From Candidatus Zipacnadia bacterium (GTDB taxonomy: Bacteria > Armatimonadota > Zipacnadia > Zipacnadales > UBA5352): a stretch of DNA of 33,750 bases. A program made the position numbers and the translations under genes. The notes beneath the pieces are model-generated. The model was not told the DNA's origin, did not search any database, and saw only the letters and a program-made list of their open reading frames with translations. Location of the stretch: NCBI GenBank assembly GCA_029821635.1, contig JALGSW010000091.1, positions 1 through 33,750 on the forward strand, read 5' to 3'. Shown piece by piece: positions 7,038 to 15,461 of the stretch (within the stretch, counting starts at the first letter, position 1; each line of letters begins with the position of its first letter).

Positions 7038-8384
7038 GTGGATACAGATATCAGGCTGGTTGACATCGAGCCGATCTTCGAGGATGAGGAGTTCCGCACG
7101 CCGCTCAAGTTCGGCACCGGCGTCATCCGCGCCATCACTTCGCTCACCATTAAGGCCACCGTCGAGAACCGCGCCGGTGACACCGCCGAGGGCCTCGGCA
7201 ACATCCTGCTGAGCGACATCTGGGGCTACCCCTCCGCGGTGATGTCCCACGAGGACCGCGATGAGGCCATGCGTGAGATCGCGAAGCGCTTCTGCGCGCT
7301 GCTGATGGACAACGCGCGCTTCGGCCACCCGCTCGACCTCTACCTCGACGCCAAGCCCGAACTGAGCCGCCTCGCGCGTGAGGTCAGCGAAGAGATGAAC
7401 GCCGCCACGCCGATGCCGCTGCTCGGCGCGCTGGTCTCGGCCTCGCCGGTGGACGCCGCCCTGCACGATGCGTTCGGCAACGCAAACGGCATCTGCAGCT
7501 ACGACGGCTACGGGCCCGAGTTCTGCGAGCACGACCTCTCCGCGTGGCTGGGTGAGGAGTTCGCGGGCAAGTACATCGCCGATTACGTCAACCCGAGCTA
7601 CCAGCCCTCGATGCCGATCTTCCACCTCGTCGGCGGCATGGACAAGCTCCGGCGCGACGAGGTCACCGCCGACGATCCCGACGACGGGATGCCCGTGAGC
7701 CTCGAGGAGTGGATCGAGCGCGACGGCATCTTCTGCTTCAAGGTGAAGCTCTCCGGCAAGGACATCGACGCGGACGTGGCGCGCACGGTCGAGGTCGCCG
7801 AGGTCATCGCCGAGAACGCCGCCAACATGGGCGCCGACCGCTTCTACCTCTCCACCGACTCCAACGAGCAGAACGACTCGCCCGAGACGGTCATCGAGTA
7901 CGCCGAGAAGCTCAAGAGCGCGTCGCTGATAGCGTGGGAGGCGCTGCTGTACTTCGAGCAGCCGACCGAGCGCGACCTCGACGACCACTGCTTCGACATG
8001 CGTGAGCTCTCGAAGTACAAGCCGACGGTGGTGGACGAGGGCGTCAAGGACGTGGAGATGCTCAAGCTCGCGGAGCGCCTCGGCTGGTCGGGCGTGGGCC
8101 TCAAGACCTGCAAGGGCCACTCCTCCTCGCTGCTCTACGTGGCATATGCGAGCGAGCATGACATGGTGATGACGGTGCAGGACCTGACGAATCCGGGCCT
8201 GTCGCTGATCCACTCGGCGGGGCTTGCCGCGCGCATCAACACGCTGATGGGCTTCGAGTACAACTCGCGCCAGTACCTCCCGTGGGCGTCGCCGGAGCTG
8301 CGCGAGAAGCACCGCGACCTCTTCACAGTCAACGACGGCGTGGTGCGGACGGACTCGCTGTCGAAGACAGGGCTGGGGTATTGA
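7038..8384 (+). CDS. Enolase-superfamily enzyme (MLE-like subgroup)
   Basis: This 448-residue cytoplasmic protein has the ordered enolase-superfamily residues: a K-x-K pair at K235/K237, metal ligands near D274 (in S-T-D-S-N), E307 (in F-E-Q-P) and D333/E334 (in V-V-D-E-G), and a distal lysine in L-K-T-C-K (K356/K359). K-x-K plus the late lysine fits the muconate-lactonizing/epimerase subgroup, whose members abstract the alpha-proton of a carboxylate (racemisation, epimerisation, cycloisomerisation or dehydration). The substrate is not deducible. It is somewhat longer than most members (350-400), and the region before K235 is extended. It starts with GTG at 7038; GAGAGG lies about 11 bases upstream. 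The following Gfo/Idh genes suggest sugar-acid metabolism. Confidence 0.8.
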   Translation: MDTDIRLVDIEPIFEDEEFRTPLKFGTGVIRAITSLTIKATVENRAGDTAEGLGNILLSDIWGYPSAVMSHEDRDEAMREIAKRFCALLMDNARFGHPLDLYLDAKPELSRLAREVSEEMNAATPMPLLGALVSASPVDAALHDAFGNANGICSYDGYGPEFCEHDLSAWLGEEFAGKYIADYVNPSYQPSMPIFHLVGGMDKLRRDEVTADDPDDGMPVSLEEWIERDGIFCFKVKLSGKDIDADVARTVEVAEVIAENAANMGADRFYLSTDSNEQNDSPETVIEYAEKLKSASLIAWEALLYFEQPTERDLDDHCFDMRELSKYKPTVVDEGVKDVEMLKLAERLGWSGVGLKTCKGHSSSLLYVAYASEHDMVMTVQDLTNPGLSLIHSAGLAARINTLMGFEYNSRQYLPWASPELREKHRDLFTVNDGVVRTDSLSKTGLGY

Positions 8385-8411
8385 GCGAGGGGCGCTGTCG
8401 CGCTTCTCGCT
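8384..8411 (+). terminator. Probable terminator after the enolase-family gene
   Basis: AGCGAGGGGCGC (8384-8395) can pair with GCGCTTCTCGCT (8400-8411) over 12 base pairs, including two G-U wobbles, around a TGTC loop. It starts on the last base of the stop codon. No T-tract follows. Confidence 0.5.
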
Positions 8412-8427
8412 GCTAAACGGCGCAAGG

Positions 8428-8433
8428 TATAGT
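8428..8433 (+). promoter_or_regulatory. Possible -10 box for the small gene at 8464
   Basis: TATAGT sits about 30 bases upstream of the gene, just after the presumed terminator. The matching -35 region (TTCTCG, 18 bases upstream) is poor, so this is tentative. Confidence 0.3.
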
Positions 8434-8463
8434 GCGTCACACATGAACGGGAGGGTTCAGCAG

Positions 8464-8928
8464 ATGGAGCTCTCAATGATCGCGACGTGGTATGCCGCCG
8501 GGCTATCCACTGTGCTTGGCGTCCTCCGTGCCTACGAGTTCGTCGAAGCGCGACGCCCACGCGTAAGAGTGGCGGTAGACCACGTCCTCGTCAGAGGGGA
8601 GCCTGAAGTGATGCTTCAGGCAGTGAACGTCGGCAATCGCCCCGTCGAACTGAACTCCGTGTCACTCATCTTCTCCGATGGTCATCAATGGTACGATCTT
8701 CCTGTGATCGAGGTCAGTCCCGACTTCCCCTGTCGAGTAGAACCGGAGGCATGCTGCGCATTGTGGCTGAGCGCGGCCCAGGTGTTGGAGCACGAGGTCA
8801 AAGCTGGCGCACGACTGACATCAGCCTGTTTCGGGGACTACGCAGGACGACGCTATCGAGGCGAGTTCTGCGGCTGGAACAGCAACGAGGGATGGCTGCC
8901 AGGGCCAATCAAGGAAGACTCCTGCTGA
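8464..8928 (+). CDS. Small membrane-anchored protein of unknown function
   Basis: About 154 residues from the ATG at 8464, chosen because GGGAGGG lies eight bases upstream; an in-frame ATG at 8443 would add seven residues. A hydrophobic N-terminal segment (I-A-T-W-Y-A-A-G-L-S-T-V-L-G-V-L) is followed by a basic stretch and a beta-rich domain containing V-N-V-G-N-R-P-V-E-L, a pattern seen in small membrane-anchored immunoglobulin-like proteins of unknown role. Codon choice is less GC-biased than its neighbours (several gta, aga, tca codons), which could mean recent acquisition. Its stop overlaps the start of the next gene (TGATG). Confidence 0.65.
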   Translation: MELSMIATWYAAGLSTVLGVLRAYEFVEARRPRVRVAVDHVLVRGEPEVMLQAVNVGNRPVELNSVSLIFSDGHQWYDLPVIEVSPDFPCRVEPEACCALWLSAAQVLEHEVKAGARLTSACFGDYAGRRYRGEFCGWNSNEGWLPGPIKEDSC

Positions 8929-9962
8929 TGCCGCATTCAGCAGACACCTGTCGCTCAAACCCGTATGGAAGCGGCCGATGGGGGCGACACGCCCGTCTCA
9001 GCCGCCCCCTCCGTATCGCCGTCATCGGCTGTGGCGGCATTGCCAACCGCGAGCACTACCCGGCTCTCGCGAGCTTCCCCGAGGTCGAGACCGTGGGTGC
9101 GTGCGACCTCGACCGCGATCGCGTGCAGGCCACCGCCGACCGCTGGGGCATCGAGGGCCGCTACACCGACTACCGCGCGATGGTCGAGGCCGAGGCGCCC
9201 GATGCGGTGTACGTCGTCCTGCGCCCGCATCACCTCTTCGACGCCTCCGCGTGGCTGCTCGAACGCGGCCTGCACGTGTTCATGGAGAAGCCGCCCGGCA
9301 TCACCGCCTACCAGACGCGGTCGCTCGCGCAGATCGCCGACCGCAACGGCTGCCTCACGATGGTCGCGCTCAACCGCCGGTATTCGCCGCTGCTCAACGC
9401 CGCGCGCGATCTCGTGCTCTCGCGCGGCCCGATGAGCGCGGTCGTCTGCGCCGGATATGTGCCGCATGGCGACAAGCCGGGCTACTACGATGGCGCGGTG
9501 GACATCCTGCACTGCCACGGCGTGCACTACCTCGACACCCTCCGCTGGCTGGCGGGCGACGTGACGCAGATCGTCTCGCAGGTGCGCGCGTCCGAGCGCG
9601 AGTTCCCGACCGGCTGGTTCGCGCTCACGCGGCACGAGGGCGGCTGCTCGGGCACCGTCATGCTCAACTGGCAGACCGGCGGCGGACGGCCGTATGACTT
9701 CGAGCTGCACGGGCGGGGGATCTCGGTCTTCGTTGGGCTCACGGGCCGCTGGCGCGTGCTCGTCGAGGGCGAGGAGGACACCGAGGCCCTGGCGCGGTTC
9801 GACCCGGCGCCCGATGACGACCGCCTGGGCCACTACGGCTTCCGCGAGGAGAACCGGCATTTCGTGGACTGCCTGTTGGAGGGCCGGCAGCCACTGACGA
9901 ACCTGAGTGACGCGACGAAGAGCATGGAGCTGGCGGATCGGCTGTACCGGAGTGCCCAATGA
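8928..9962 (+). CDS. Gfo/Idh/MocA-family oxidoreductase 1
   Basis: This 344-residue NAD(P)-dependent oxidoreductase probably acts on a sugar, cyclitol or sugar acid. The Rossmann motif I-A-V-I-G-C-G-G-I-A is near residue 30, and the family E-K-P-P motif, whose lysine is usually catalytic, is near residue 121. The C-terminal alpha/beta domain contains D-T-L-R-W-L-A-G-D-V and E-N-R-H-F-V-D-C-L. The ATG at 8928 gives about 27 residues before the Rossmann strand; no in-frame start lies closer, so this start was kept although its ribosome-binding site is distant. It is a close paralogue of the next gene, and both probably share a pathway with the enolase-family enzyme upstream. Confidence 0.88.
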   Translation: MPHSADTCRSNPYGSGRWGRHARLSRPLRIAVIGCGGIANREHYPALASFPEVETVGACDLDRDRVQATADRWGIEGRYTDYRAMVEAEAPDAVYVVLRPHHLFDASAWLLERGLHVFMEKPPGITAYQTRSLAQIADRNGCLTMVALNRRYSPLLNAARDLVLSRGPMSAVVCAGYVPHGDKPGYYDGAVDILHCHGVHYLDTLRWLAGDVTQIVSQVRASEREFPTGWFALTRHEGGCSGTVMLNWQTGGGRPYDFELHGRGISVFVGLTGRWRVLVEGEEDTEALARFDPAPDDDRLGHYGFREENRHFVDCLLEGRQPLTNLSDATKSMELADRLYRSAQ

Positions 9963-10049
9963 AGGACATCCCTGCGCGGTGGTGAATACTGCCGCAACAT
10001 TCGAGAGGGTCGCCCGCGACCCGAGGCTACTCAACAGGAGTGAATGAAG

Positions 10050-11015
10050 ATGGCAGATAAGGTCCGGTGCGCCCTGATCGGCGCCGGCGGCATGGCGAAT
10101 GGCGTGCACTACCCGTCGCTGGCGGAGATGGAAGATGTCGAGATGGCGGGTCTGTGCGACGTCGTCGAGGACAAGCTCAACGCGACCGCCGACAAGTTCG
10201 AGATCGACTACCGCACCAATGACTACAAGAAGATGATCGAGGACCTCAACCCGGACGCGGTCTGGGTCCTGATGCCCCCGCATCACCTCTTCGACATCGT
10301 GCTGCACTGCCTCAACGAGGGCGTGCACGTGTTCATCGAGAAGCCCCCGGCCGTCACCGCCTACCAGGTGCGCTCATTCGCGCAGGCCGCGGACAAGAAC
10401 AACTGCCTCACCATGGCCGGTTTCAACCGCCGCTTCGTCCCGCTGCTGCAGCAGTGCCGCTCGAAGGTCCTCGAGCGCGGCAACATGATCCAGTGCGTCA
10501 GCACGTTCTACAAGTGGCATGGCGGCGGCCCCTACTACGGCGGCGCCATCGACATCCTCTACTGCGACGCGGTCCACGCCGTGGATACCCTCCGCTGGCT
10601 GGGCGGCGACGTCGAGGACGTCGTGAGCGACATCAAGTTCAACGGCCGCGAGTTCGAGACGAGCTGGACCGCACTCACGCGCCACGAGAACGGCTGCACC
10701 GGCGTGCTGCTCACCAACTGGATGGTCGGCGGGCGCGTGCACAGCTTCGAGATGCACGGCAAGGGCATCTCGGCGTTCTGCGAGCCCGAGCCGGGCAAGG
10801 GCGCGCAGATCCACATCGACGGCACGCTCAACGCCGAGGAGATCACCACTGAGGAAGCCACTGGCAGCGACGCGCGCCATCACACCTACGGCTTCTACGG
10901 CGAGAACCGGCATTTCATCGACTGCATCAAGAACAACGTGGAGCCCGAGACGTGCTTCGCGGACGCCACGAAGACGATGGAGCTTGCGGATCGGATCTAC
11001 GCCGGGCAGATGTAA
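10050..11015 (+). CDS. Gfo/Idh/MocA-family oxidoreductase 2
   Basis: This oxidoreductase has about 321 residues from the ATG at 10050, which has AGGAG nine bases upstream; the ATG at 10044 would leave only three. It has the dinucleotide motif A-L-I-G-A-G-G-M-A at the N-terminus, E-K-P-P in the middle, G-F-N-R-R-F-V-P-L-L after it, and D-T-L-R-W-L-G-G-D-V plus E-N-R-H-F-I-D-C-I in the C-terminal half. Each motif has a direct counterpart in the preceding gene, so the pair arose by duplication and may act on successive or epimeric intermediates (inference). The specific substrate is unknown. The gene ends just before a strong hairpin. Confidence 0.9.
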   Translation: MADKVRCALIGAGGMANGVHYPSLAEMEDVEMAGLCDVVEDKLNATADKFEIDYRTNDYKKMIEDLNPDAVWVLMPPHHLFDIVLHCLNEGVHVFIEKPPAVTAYQVRSFAQAADKNNCLTMAGFNRRFVPLLQQCRSKVLERGNMIQCVSTFYKWHGGGPYYGGAIDILYCDAVHAVDTLRWLGGDVEDVVSDIKFNGREFETSWTALTRHENGCTGVLLTNWMVGGRVHSFEMHGKGISAFCEPEPGKGAQIHIDGTLNAEEITTEEATGSDARHHTYGFYGENRHFIDCIKNNVEPETCFADATKTMELADRIYAGQM

Positions 11016-11044
11016 GGCCCGCACTGACGCAAGCGCGAACTACC

Positions 11045-11074
11045 GAGGCCGCCCCGAGCGATCGGGGCGGCCTC
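11045..11074. terminator. Bidirectional terminator hairpin
   Basis: GAGGCCGCCCCGA (11045-11057) and TCGGGGCGGCCTC (11062-11074) form a perfect 13-bp stem with a GCGA loop, between convergent genes ending at 11015 (plus) and 11091 (minus). A short TTCGT follows on the plus strand; neither side has a true T-run. Confidence 0.85.
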
Positions 11075-11090
11075 TTCGTACCTGGCTTCG

Positions 11091-13514
11091 TTACTGCGCC
11101 TGCAGTGCCAGCAGCGCCTGCAGTATCTCGTGACGCACGCGGTCCTGTACGTCGTAGTCATCCCTGCTGCCCCAGCGGTATTCGCCGGGGCTGTCACCGA
11201 TCACGCGGGCCGGGCCGGTCGCCAGCAGTTGCCGGGCATTCGCCACGGCCGCATCCTCAGCGCCCGCCGCCGCAAGCTCCTCGACGCGCCGTTCCAGCAT
11301 CATCAGGTACTCGAAGTCCTGCAGGCTCTCGCGGATCGCCTCCATCGGCTTCGCGGCCGTCACGCTGACCGGATCGAGGTAGATCGGCGTGAAGGGCGAG
11401 GACTGCGGGCTCACGTAGTCGTTCCAGGTCGATTCGCCGCGGGTGTCGTTGAAGGACCAGAAGTGCGACCCGGTGCCGCCCAGGGCGTAGACATGCCACG
11501 CCTGCGCAAGGTAGTAATCGTACGGCCCGAAGGTCTTCGCCGGGCCGTTGCACGAGTAGAACCACAGATCAGTGCCTGCATCGCGCTGCTGGTTGACCAT
11601 CTCCCGCCATTCGGCGTTGTCGATGTAGTGCAGCCGGAGAGGGCAGAGGATGTCCGTGTACTCGAAGGTCTCGAGCATCACCGATCTGTCTTCGATGATG
11701 AACGAATCCTCAAAGATGAGCATCTCCGGGGCCTCCGCCTTGATTGCCCTCGCCCATCCGGTGATCGTTTCGAACGCTTCGGGGCTGCGTGGCTCATCCA
11801 CCAGCAGGACCGCCAGCTTGCCCGACTCCACCCCGACCTCCACCGCGTGGTCGACCCAGAAGCGTGCCCACTGCCCGACCTGGCGATCGAAGCGCTCGGC
11901 GCCCAATTCCGCGCCGGCGAACTCCCGCCCCACTGCGGCGTAGACCAGATAGATCTTCGAATCCGGCCAGCGCTCCACCCAGCGGTCGAAGAGCTGCGTA
12001 TCTGGTTCGGCAGTCATGTTGCCCTGCGCGTCGAATTCACCGGATGATAACACCGCGGAGAGACCCCAGGGGCTGTTGACGCCGTGGGCACGGAGGTGCT
12101 CGATAACCAGATCAACGTTCTCGGGCGTCAGCCCTCGATCGGTATCCGAACTCGTGTAGTCCCAGCCTCCGACACTCAGCGTCTTCTCTCCGGGCATCGT
12201 CAGCGGGTGCACCGTCACGCGCAGCGGCACGCTCTGCTGCCCGCCTGCGGCGGAACTCAGTTCGATTGCACCCTCGTATGTCCCGGCGTCGAGGCCGGCG
12301 GAGTTGACCTCGAACCAGACCTGCCTCGTCATCCCCGTCGGCACGTCGATCATCCATCCGTCACCGGAGCGCTCTGCGGCCGGCAGCGGCGCCGCGACCG
12401 TGCCCATGAAGCGCGAGCCGACATGCTCGACCTGGCGCGCCGTGATCCAGTCCGGGTTTTCACCGCCGGGCATTCCGGTGATGCGCAGTTGCATGCGCAT
12501 CGGCCGCGAGTTCGCCGAGGTGATGTTCAGCACGTCCGCGCGTGTCTCATTACGCATCATCTCGACGCTCACCAGCGGCGCCTCATCCGACGCCGGCTCA
12601 TCCGACGGCCCGAGCGGGTCCCAGCGGTTGCTCTGCCACAACCGCACGGGCTGCCTGCCCTGCGCGCGCCAGACTTCAGCCTGCAGTGCCAGAATGTCAC
12701 GCTGCACGTCCGTGAACGGGATGATCGGGCGGAACAGCGGATCATCCACCGGCGCCAGGGCCTCGATCTCGTTCCCCAACGCGTCCGCGCGTTCGGCCAA
12801 AGCGTTTCGCTGGTTCGGGGGCAGTTGCGCGATGTCATCGCGCACAGCCGCCAGATTGGCGCGTTGTAGCGCGAAAACGGGCTGGTTCAGCATGTAGAGC
12901 TCGATGCCGGGAATCGGCTCGCCGACGCGAGATGCTGTCAGCAAGTCCTCCGGGCCCCGGAAGACCTCCACCTCATCCACGAAGATGTAGTTGCCCGCGG
13001 TGAAGACCGCGAGCTTTACGAAGCGTCCGTGCGTGGCGACTTCGTCGCTCCAGATGGTCTGCGTCGAGTACCGCTCGTTGGACGGCAGTGGCTCGCGATC
13101 GCTATGCAGCTTCACGAGATCGGCGACACGGAACCACTCATTGCCGTCGTCACTCACGAACACGACGATCTGCGAGGGCCACTCGACCCCGGCTGTTGCG
13201 ACCGCCGCAGTGCTATACGCTGCGCCACTGATCGGATAGACGTCGCCCAGATCGACCGTGATGAACTCCGGCCCACTGCTCTGCCAGCCCACCGTGCCGG
13301 TCTGCAGCCAGAAGCGTTCCTCCGGCGCATATTCGCCGTCAGTGAGCTGCGTGGCGTCGCCCGGATCGGCGCAGCCGCCGTAGCTACCAGGACGGATCTC
13401 ATATGGCTTACCGAGCGCGAGGTTCTCCCCGCCGGGAGCGGCCCCGGGGTCCTGCGCCAGTGCGCAGGACCCGACTACCAGTGTAGCCAGCAGCACAACG
13501 ATCATTCTTCGCAT
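11091..13514 (-). CDS. Exported GH123/DUF4091-like protein with discoidin-type module (paralogue A)
   Basis: This 807-residue protein has a signal peptide (1-21). A discoidin/F5-8C-like module (about 30-188) carries C-A-D-P-G-D and Q-L-T-D-G-E. A helical linker (200-300) leads to a beta-sandwich (about 312-440) and a barrel-like region (445-800). The barrel holds L-L-V-D-E-P (D573/E574), matching the adjacent Asp-Glu pair of GH123 N-acetylgalactosaminidases, and ends with the DUF4091-type E-A-I-R-E-S-L-Q-D-F-E-Y-L. Hydrolysis of a HexNAc-containing glycan is the best guess, but DUF4091 proteins are poorly characterised. The start has AGGAGGA seven bases upstream. It is the last gene of the minus-strand cluster, 39 bases after the lipoprotein gene. 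The gene at 20012-22836 is its paralogue. Confidence 0.8.
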   Translation of the reverse strand: MRRMIVVLLATLVVGSCALAQDPGAAPGGENLALGKPYEIRPGSYGGCADPGDATQLTDGEYAPEERFWLQTGTVGWQSSGPEFITVDLGDVYPISGAAYSTAAVATAGVEWPSQIVVFVSDDGNEWFRVADLVKLHSDREPLPSNERYSTQTIWSDEVATHGRFVKLAVFTAGNYIFVDEVEVFRGPEDLLTASRVGEPIPGIELYMLNQPVFALQRANLAAVRDDIAQLPPNQRNALAERADALGNEIEALAPVDDPLFRPIIPFTDVQRDILALQAEVWRAQGRQPVRLWQSNRWDPLGPSDEPASDEAPLVSVEMMRNETRADVLNITSANSRPMRMQLRITGMPGGENPDWITARQVEHVGSRFMGTVAAPLPAAERSGDGWMIDVPTGMTRQVWFEVNSAGLDAGTYEGAIELSSAAGGQQSVPLRVTVHPLTMPGEKTLSVGGWDYTSSDTDRGLTPENVDLVIEHLRAHGVNSPWGLSAVLSSGEFDAQGNMTAEPDTQLFDRWVERWPDSKIYLVYAAVGREFAGAELGAERFDRQVGQWARFWVDHAVEVGVESGKLAVLLVDEPRSPEAFETITGWARAIKAEAPEMLIFEDSFIIEDRSVMLETFEYTDILCPLRLHYIDNAEWREMVNQQRDAGTDLWFYSCNGPAKTFGPYDYYLAQAWHVYALGGTGSHFWSFNDTRGESTWNDYVSPQSSPFTPIYLDPVSVTAAKPMEAIRESLQDFEYLMMLERRVEELAAAGAEDAAVANARQLLATGPARVIGDSPGEYRWGSRDDYDVQDRVRHEILQALLALQAQ

Positions 13515-13553
13515 CCGAATCTCCTCCTGGATTGCGCAACAGGCCCGGGCGCC

Positions 13554-15422
13554 CTACCACTGCCTGAACACGTGCTCCGGCGTCATGCTCAGCACCGGTG
13601 GGAGGTCGTCGCTCATCGAGAATAGCACGTCCTCCAGCACGCCCTCGTCCGCGCGGGTGATCTCCAGCGACCACGTCGCGCCCGCGTCCTCGCCCGCCTG
13701 CACCTCGAGCTTCATGCGGTTCGCAGCCGCGGTCGTCTGATCGGTCGCGATGACCTCACCCGACGGGGCGATCGCGTTGAGCCGCACTGTTTCGGCGCCC
13801 GAACCGCGCGCGTTGAAGCTGAAGCTCTCCGCGTCCTCAGGCACGCTGAAGTAGAGCGTGTTGGGGCCGCCGATGAAGTGCGTGGTCTTCCCCGCGTAGA
13901 TGCCGATCGGCACGTTCGTGCGCGTGACCGCCCATGCCGAGCTCCCCGCCCACATCACCAGCGCGTAGATGCCATCCGCCTCGGGCGTGAAGCTCAGCGT
14001 CCCCGGCTCGCCGAAGGGCGCGACGCCGCTCTCCACGATCTCCCAGCTCAGGTCGCGCAACTCCCACTCCAGGTCCGCTTCGGCCTGCCCTACGCGGTAG
14101 ATGGTCGTCCCGATCGCCACCGGCTCGCCGGCCTTCGCGCGCAGCATCAGCATGTTCCGTCCGCGCAGCTTGACCTCGGGCAGCTCCACTGTCTGGCCGA
14201 TGCCCGCCTCATCCGGCCCGAAGCCGAGCTCCTCGTCGGAGCCGATGGCCGCGAACGCCCACGGGTCGGGCGTCTCGCGCGGCTCGTTCGCCTTCGCGAA
14301 TTCCCCCGCACCGATCGCCTGATTGGCCCACGCGAACCACTTGAAGTAGTCCGGGTGCGTGGTGTCGTAGGTCGGGCCCTCGTAGAAGATCCAGTAGCCG
14401 TCGGTCACGTCGCTGATCATGACGGCATTCTTGCCCGAGTATTCCGGATCGGCGCCCGAGACGACCGGGTCGATGCCGCCGGTGTAGATGAACGGGAGGT
14501 CCATCGCCTCGATCGTCGCCATGCGGTCGGTGAGTAGCTTCCGGCTCTGCTCGAGCGCGGACGACTGCGGCAGGAAGCTCGTCTGGCGGCCGTAGGTGAT
14601 CGCGTCGGCGAAGATCACCGGCGCGCGCTCGGTCGTCCACTCAGGGAAGGCCGCCTCGAGCATGAAGCGGCTGCCCGGCGCGGGGTACATGCAGAACTGG
14701 AAGTCCGGATCGACCTCATCAACCGCCTCGCGCAGCGTCTTACAGCGCTCGCGCCAGTTCGCAACCTGCCATGCGTCGAAGGCATCGTGCAGGTCGTTGT
14801 CGACGAGCCACTGATAGCGCTCCGCGGGCGCGAGTTCGGGGATCTCAACGCCCTGCGCCTCTGCGAACATGTCCATCGTCATCTGATCGTACGATAGATC
14901 GTAGAGCATACCGGACATGCGCTGCCCGGCGGCGTAGTTCTCATAGTCGAGGAAGATGCCCATCAGGTTTGGGTTCTGTGCGCTGATACGCGCGTATTCG
15001 AGGCAATAGCGCGTGGTCCAGTCCCACAGCTCATCGGCATTCGGGCTGTAGAGAGGCTGCTCACCGCCGTCGCGCCAGACGAGCATGCGGCCCTCTGCGG
15101 CCTCCGGGTCCGGCACCCCGAGCGTCCCGCGAATCCAGACCTGATGGTAGATGCCCTGCTCCTCACACCACTTCGAGACCTGCTCGACGGCCTCGAGGTC
15201 GTTGAAGCCGTGGCGGGGTGAGTACACGTTGAAGCCCGCCGCGGCCGTCTCCTCAATCATCCACTCCTCGGTCGTCCAGCCCGCGACGGGCTGCATGACC
15301 TTGTCCACGAGGATCGTCAGCTTGACCTCGCGGCCGAGCTGATCGCGCGTCGGTTGCTGGGCGTTGCAGCCCATCACGCAGATGCTCAGCGCCAACGTAA
15401 TCATCAGAACTCGCTTCGTCAT
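13554..15422 (-). CDS. Probable lipoprotein with TIM-barrel-like hydrolase domain
   Basis: About 622 residues from the ATG at 15422, which has AAAGGTGA just upstream; two earlier in-frame ATGs lack a ribosome-binding site. The N-terminus is a short signal with V-M-G-C as a plausible lipobox. I recognise no named family. Residues about 35-400 look like a (beta/alpha)8 glycosidase-type domain: N-V-Y-S-P-R-H-G-F-N-D-L, then V-W-I-R-G-T-L, G-I-F-L-D-Y-E-N-Y (candidate acidic catalytic residues), and F-I-Y-T-G-G-I-D-P. The remainder is beta-rich, probably one or two sandwich modules. It sits between a GH42-like gene and a GH123-like gene with gaps near 39 bases, so it is almost certainly co-transcribed and acts on the same polymer (inference). 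Confidence 0.7.
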   Translation of the reverse strand: MTKRVLMITLALSICVMGCNAQQPTRDQLGREVKLTILVDKVMQPVAGWTTEEWMIEETAAAGFNVYSPRHGFNDLEAVEQVSKWCEEQGIYHQVWIRGTLGVPDPEAAEGRMLVWRDGGEQPLYSPNADELWDWTTRYCLEYARISAQNPNLMGIFLDYENYAAGQRMSGMLYDLSYDQMTMDMFAEAQGVEIPELAPAERYQWLVDNDLHDAFDAWQVANWRERCKTLREAVDEVDPDFQFCMYPAPGSRFMLEAAFPEWTTERAPVIFADAITYGRQTSFLPQSSALEQSRKLLTDRMATIEAMDLPFIYTGGIDPVVSGADPEYSGKNAVMISDVTDGYWIFYEGPTYDTTHPDYFKWFAWANQAIGAGEFAKANEPRETPDPWAFAAIGSDEELGFGPDEAGIGQTVELPEVKLRGRNMLMLRAKAGEPVAIGTTIYRVGQAEADLEWELRDLSWEIVESGVAPFGEPGTLSFTPEADGIYALVMWAGSSAWAVTRTNVPIGIYAGKTTHFIGGPNTLYFSVPEDAESFSFNARGSGAETVRLNAIAPSGEVIATDQTTAAANRMKLEVQAGEDAGATWSLEITRADEGVLEDVLFSMSDDLPPVLSMTPEHVFRQW

Positions 15423-15461
15423 TGTCATCACCTTTCGCATGCGTGTCAGGTCTCGGTCGCC

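Noticed and set aside
6867..8444. A 525-codon minus-strand frame, and a similar 457-codon one at 8955-10328.
   Set aside because: They lie opposite enolase-superfamily and Gfo/Idh genes with intact active-site motifs. No start signal or recognisable domain is present.
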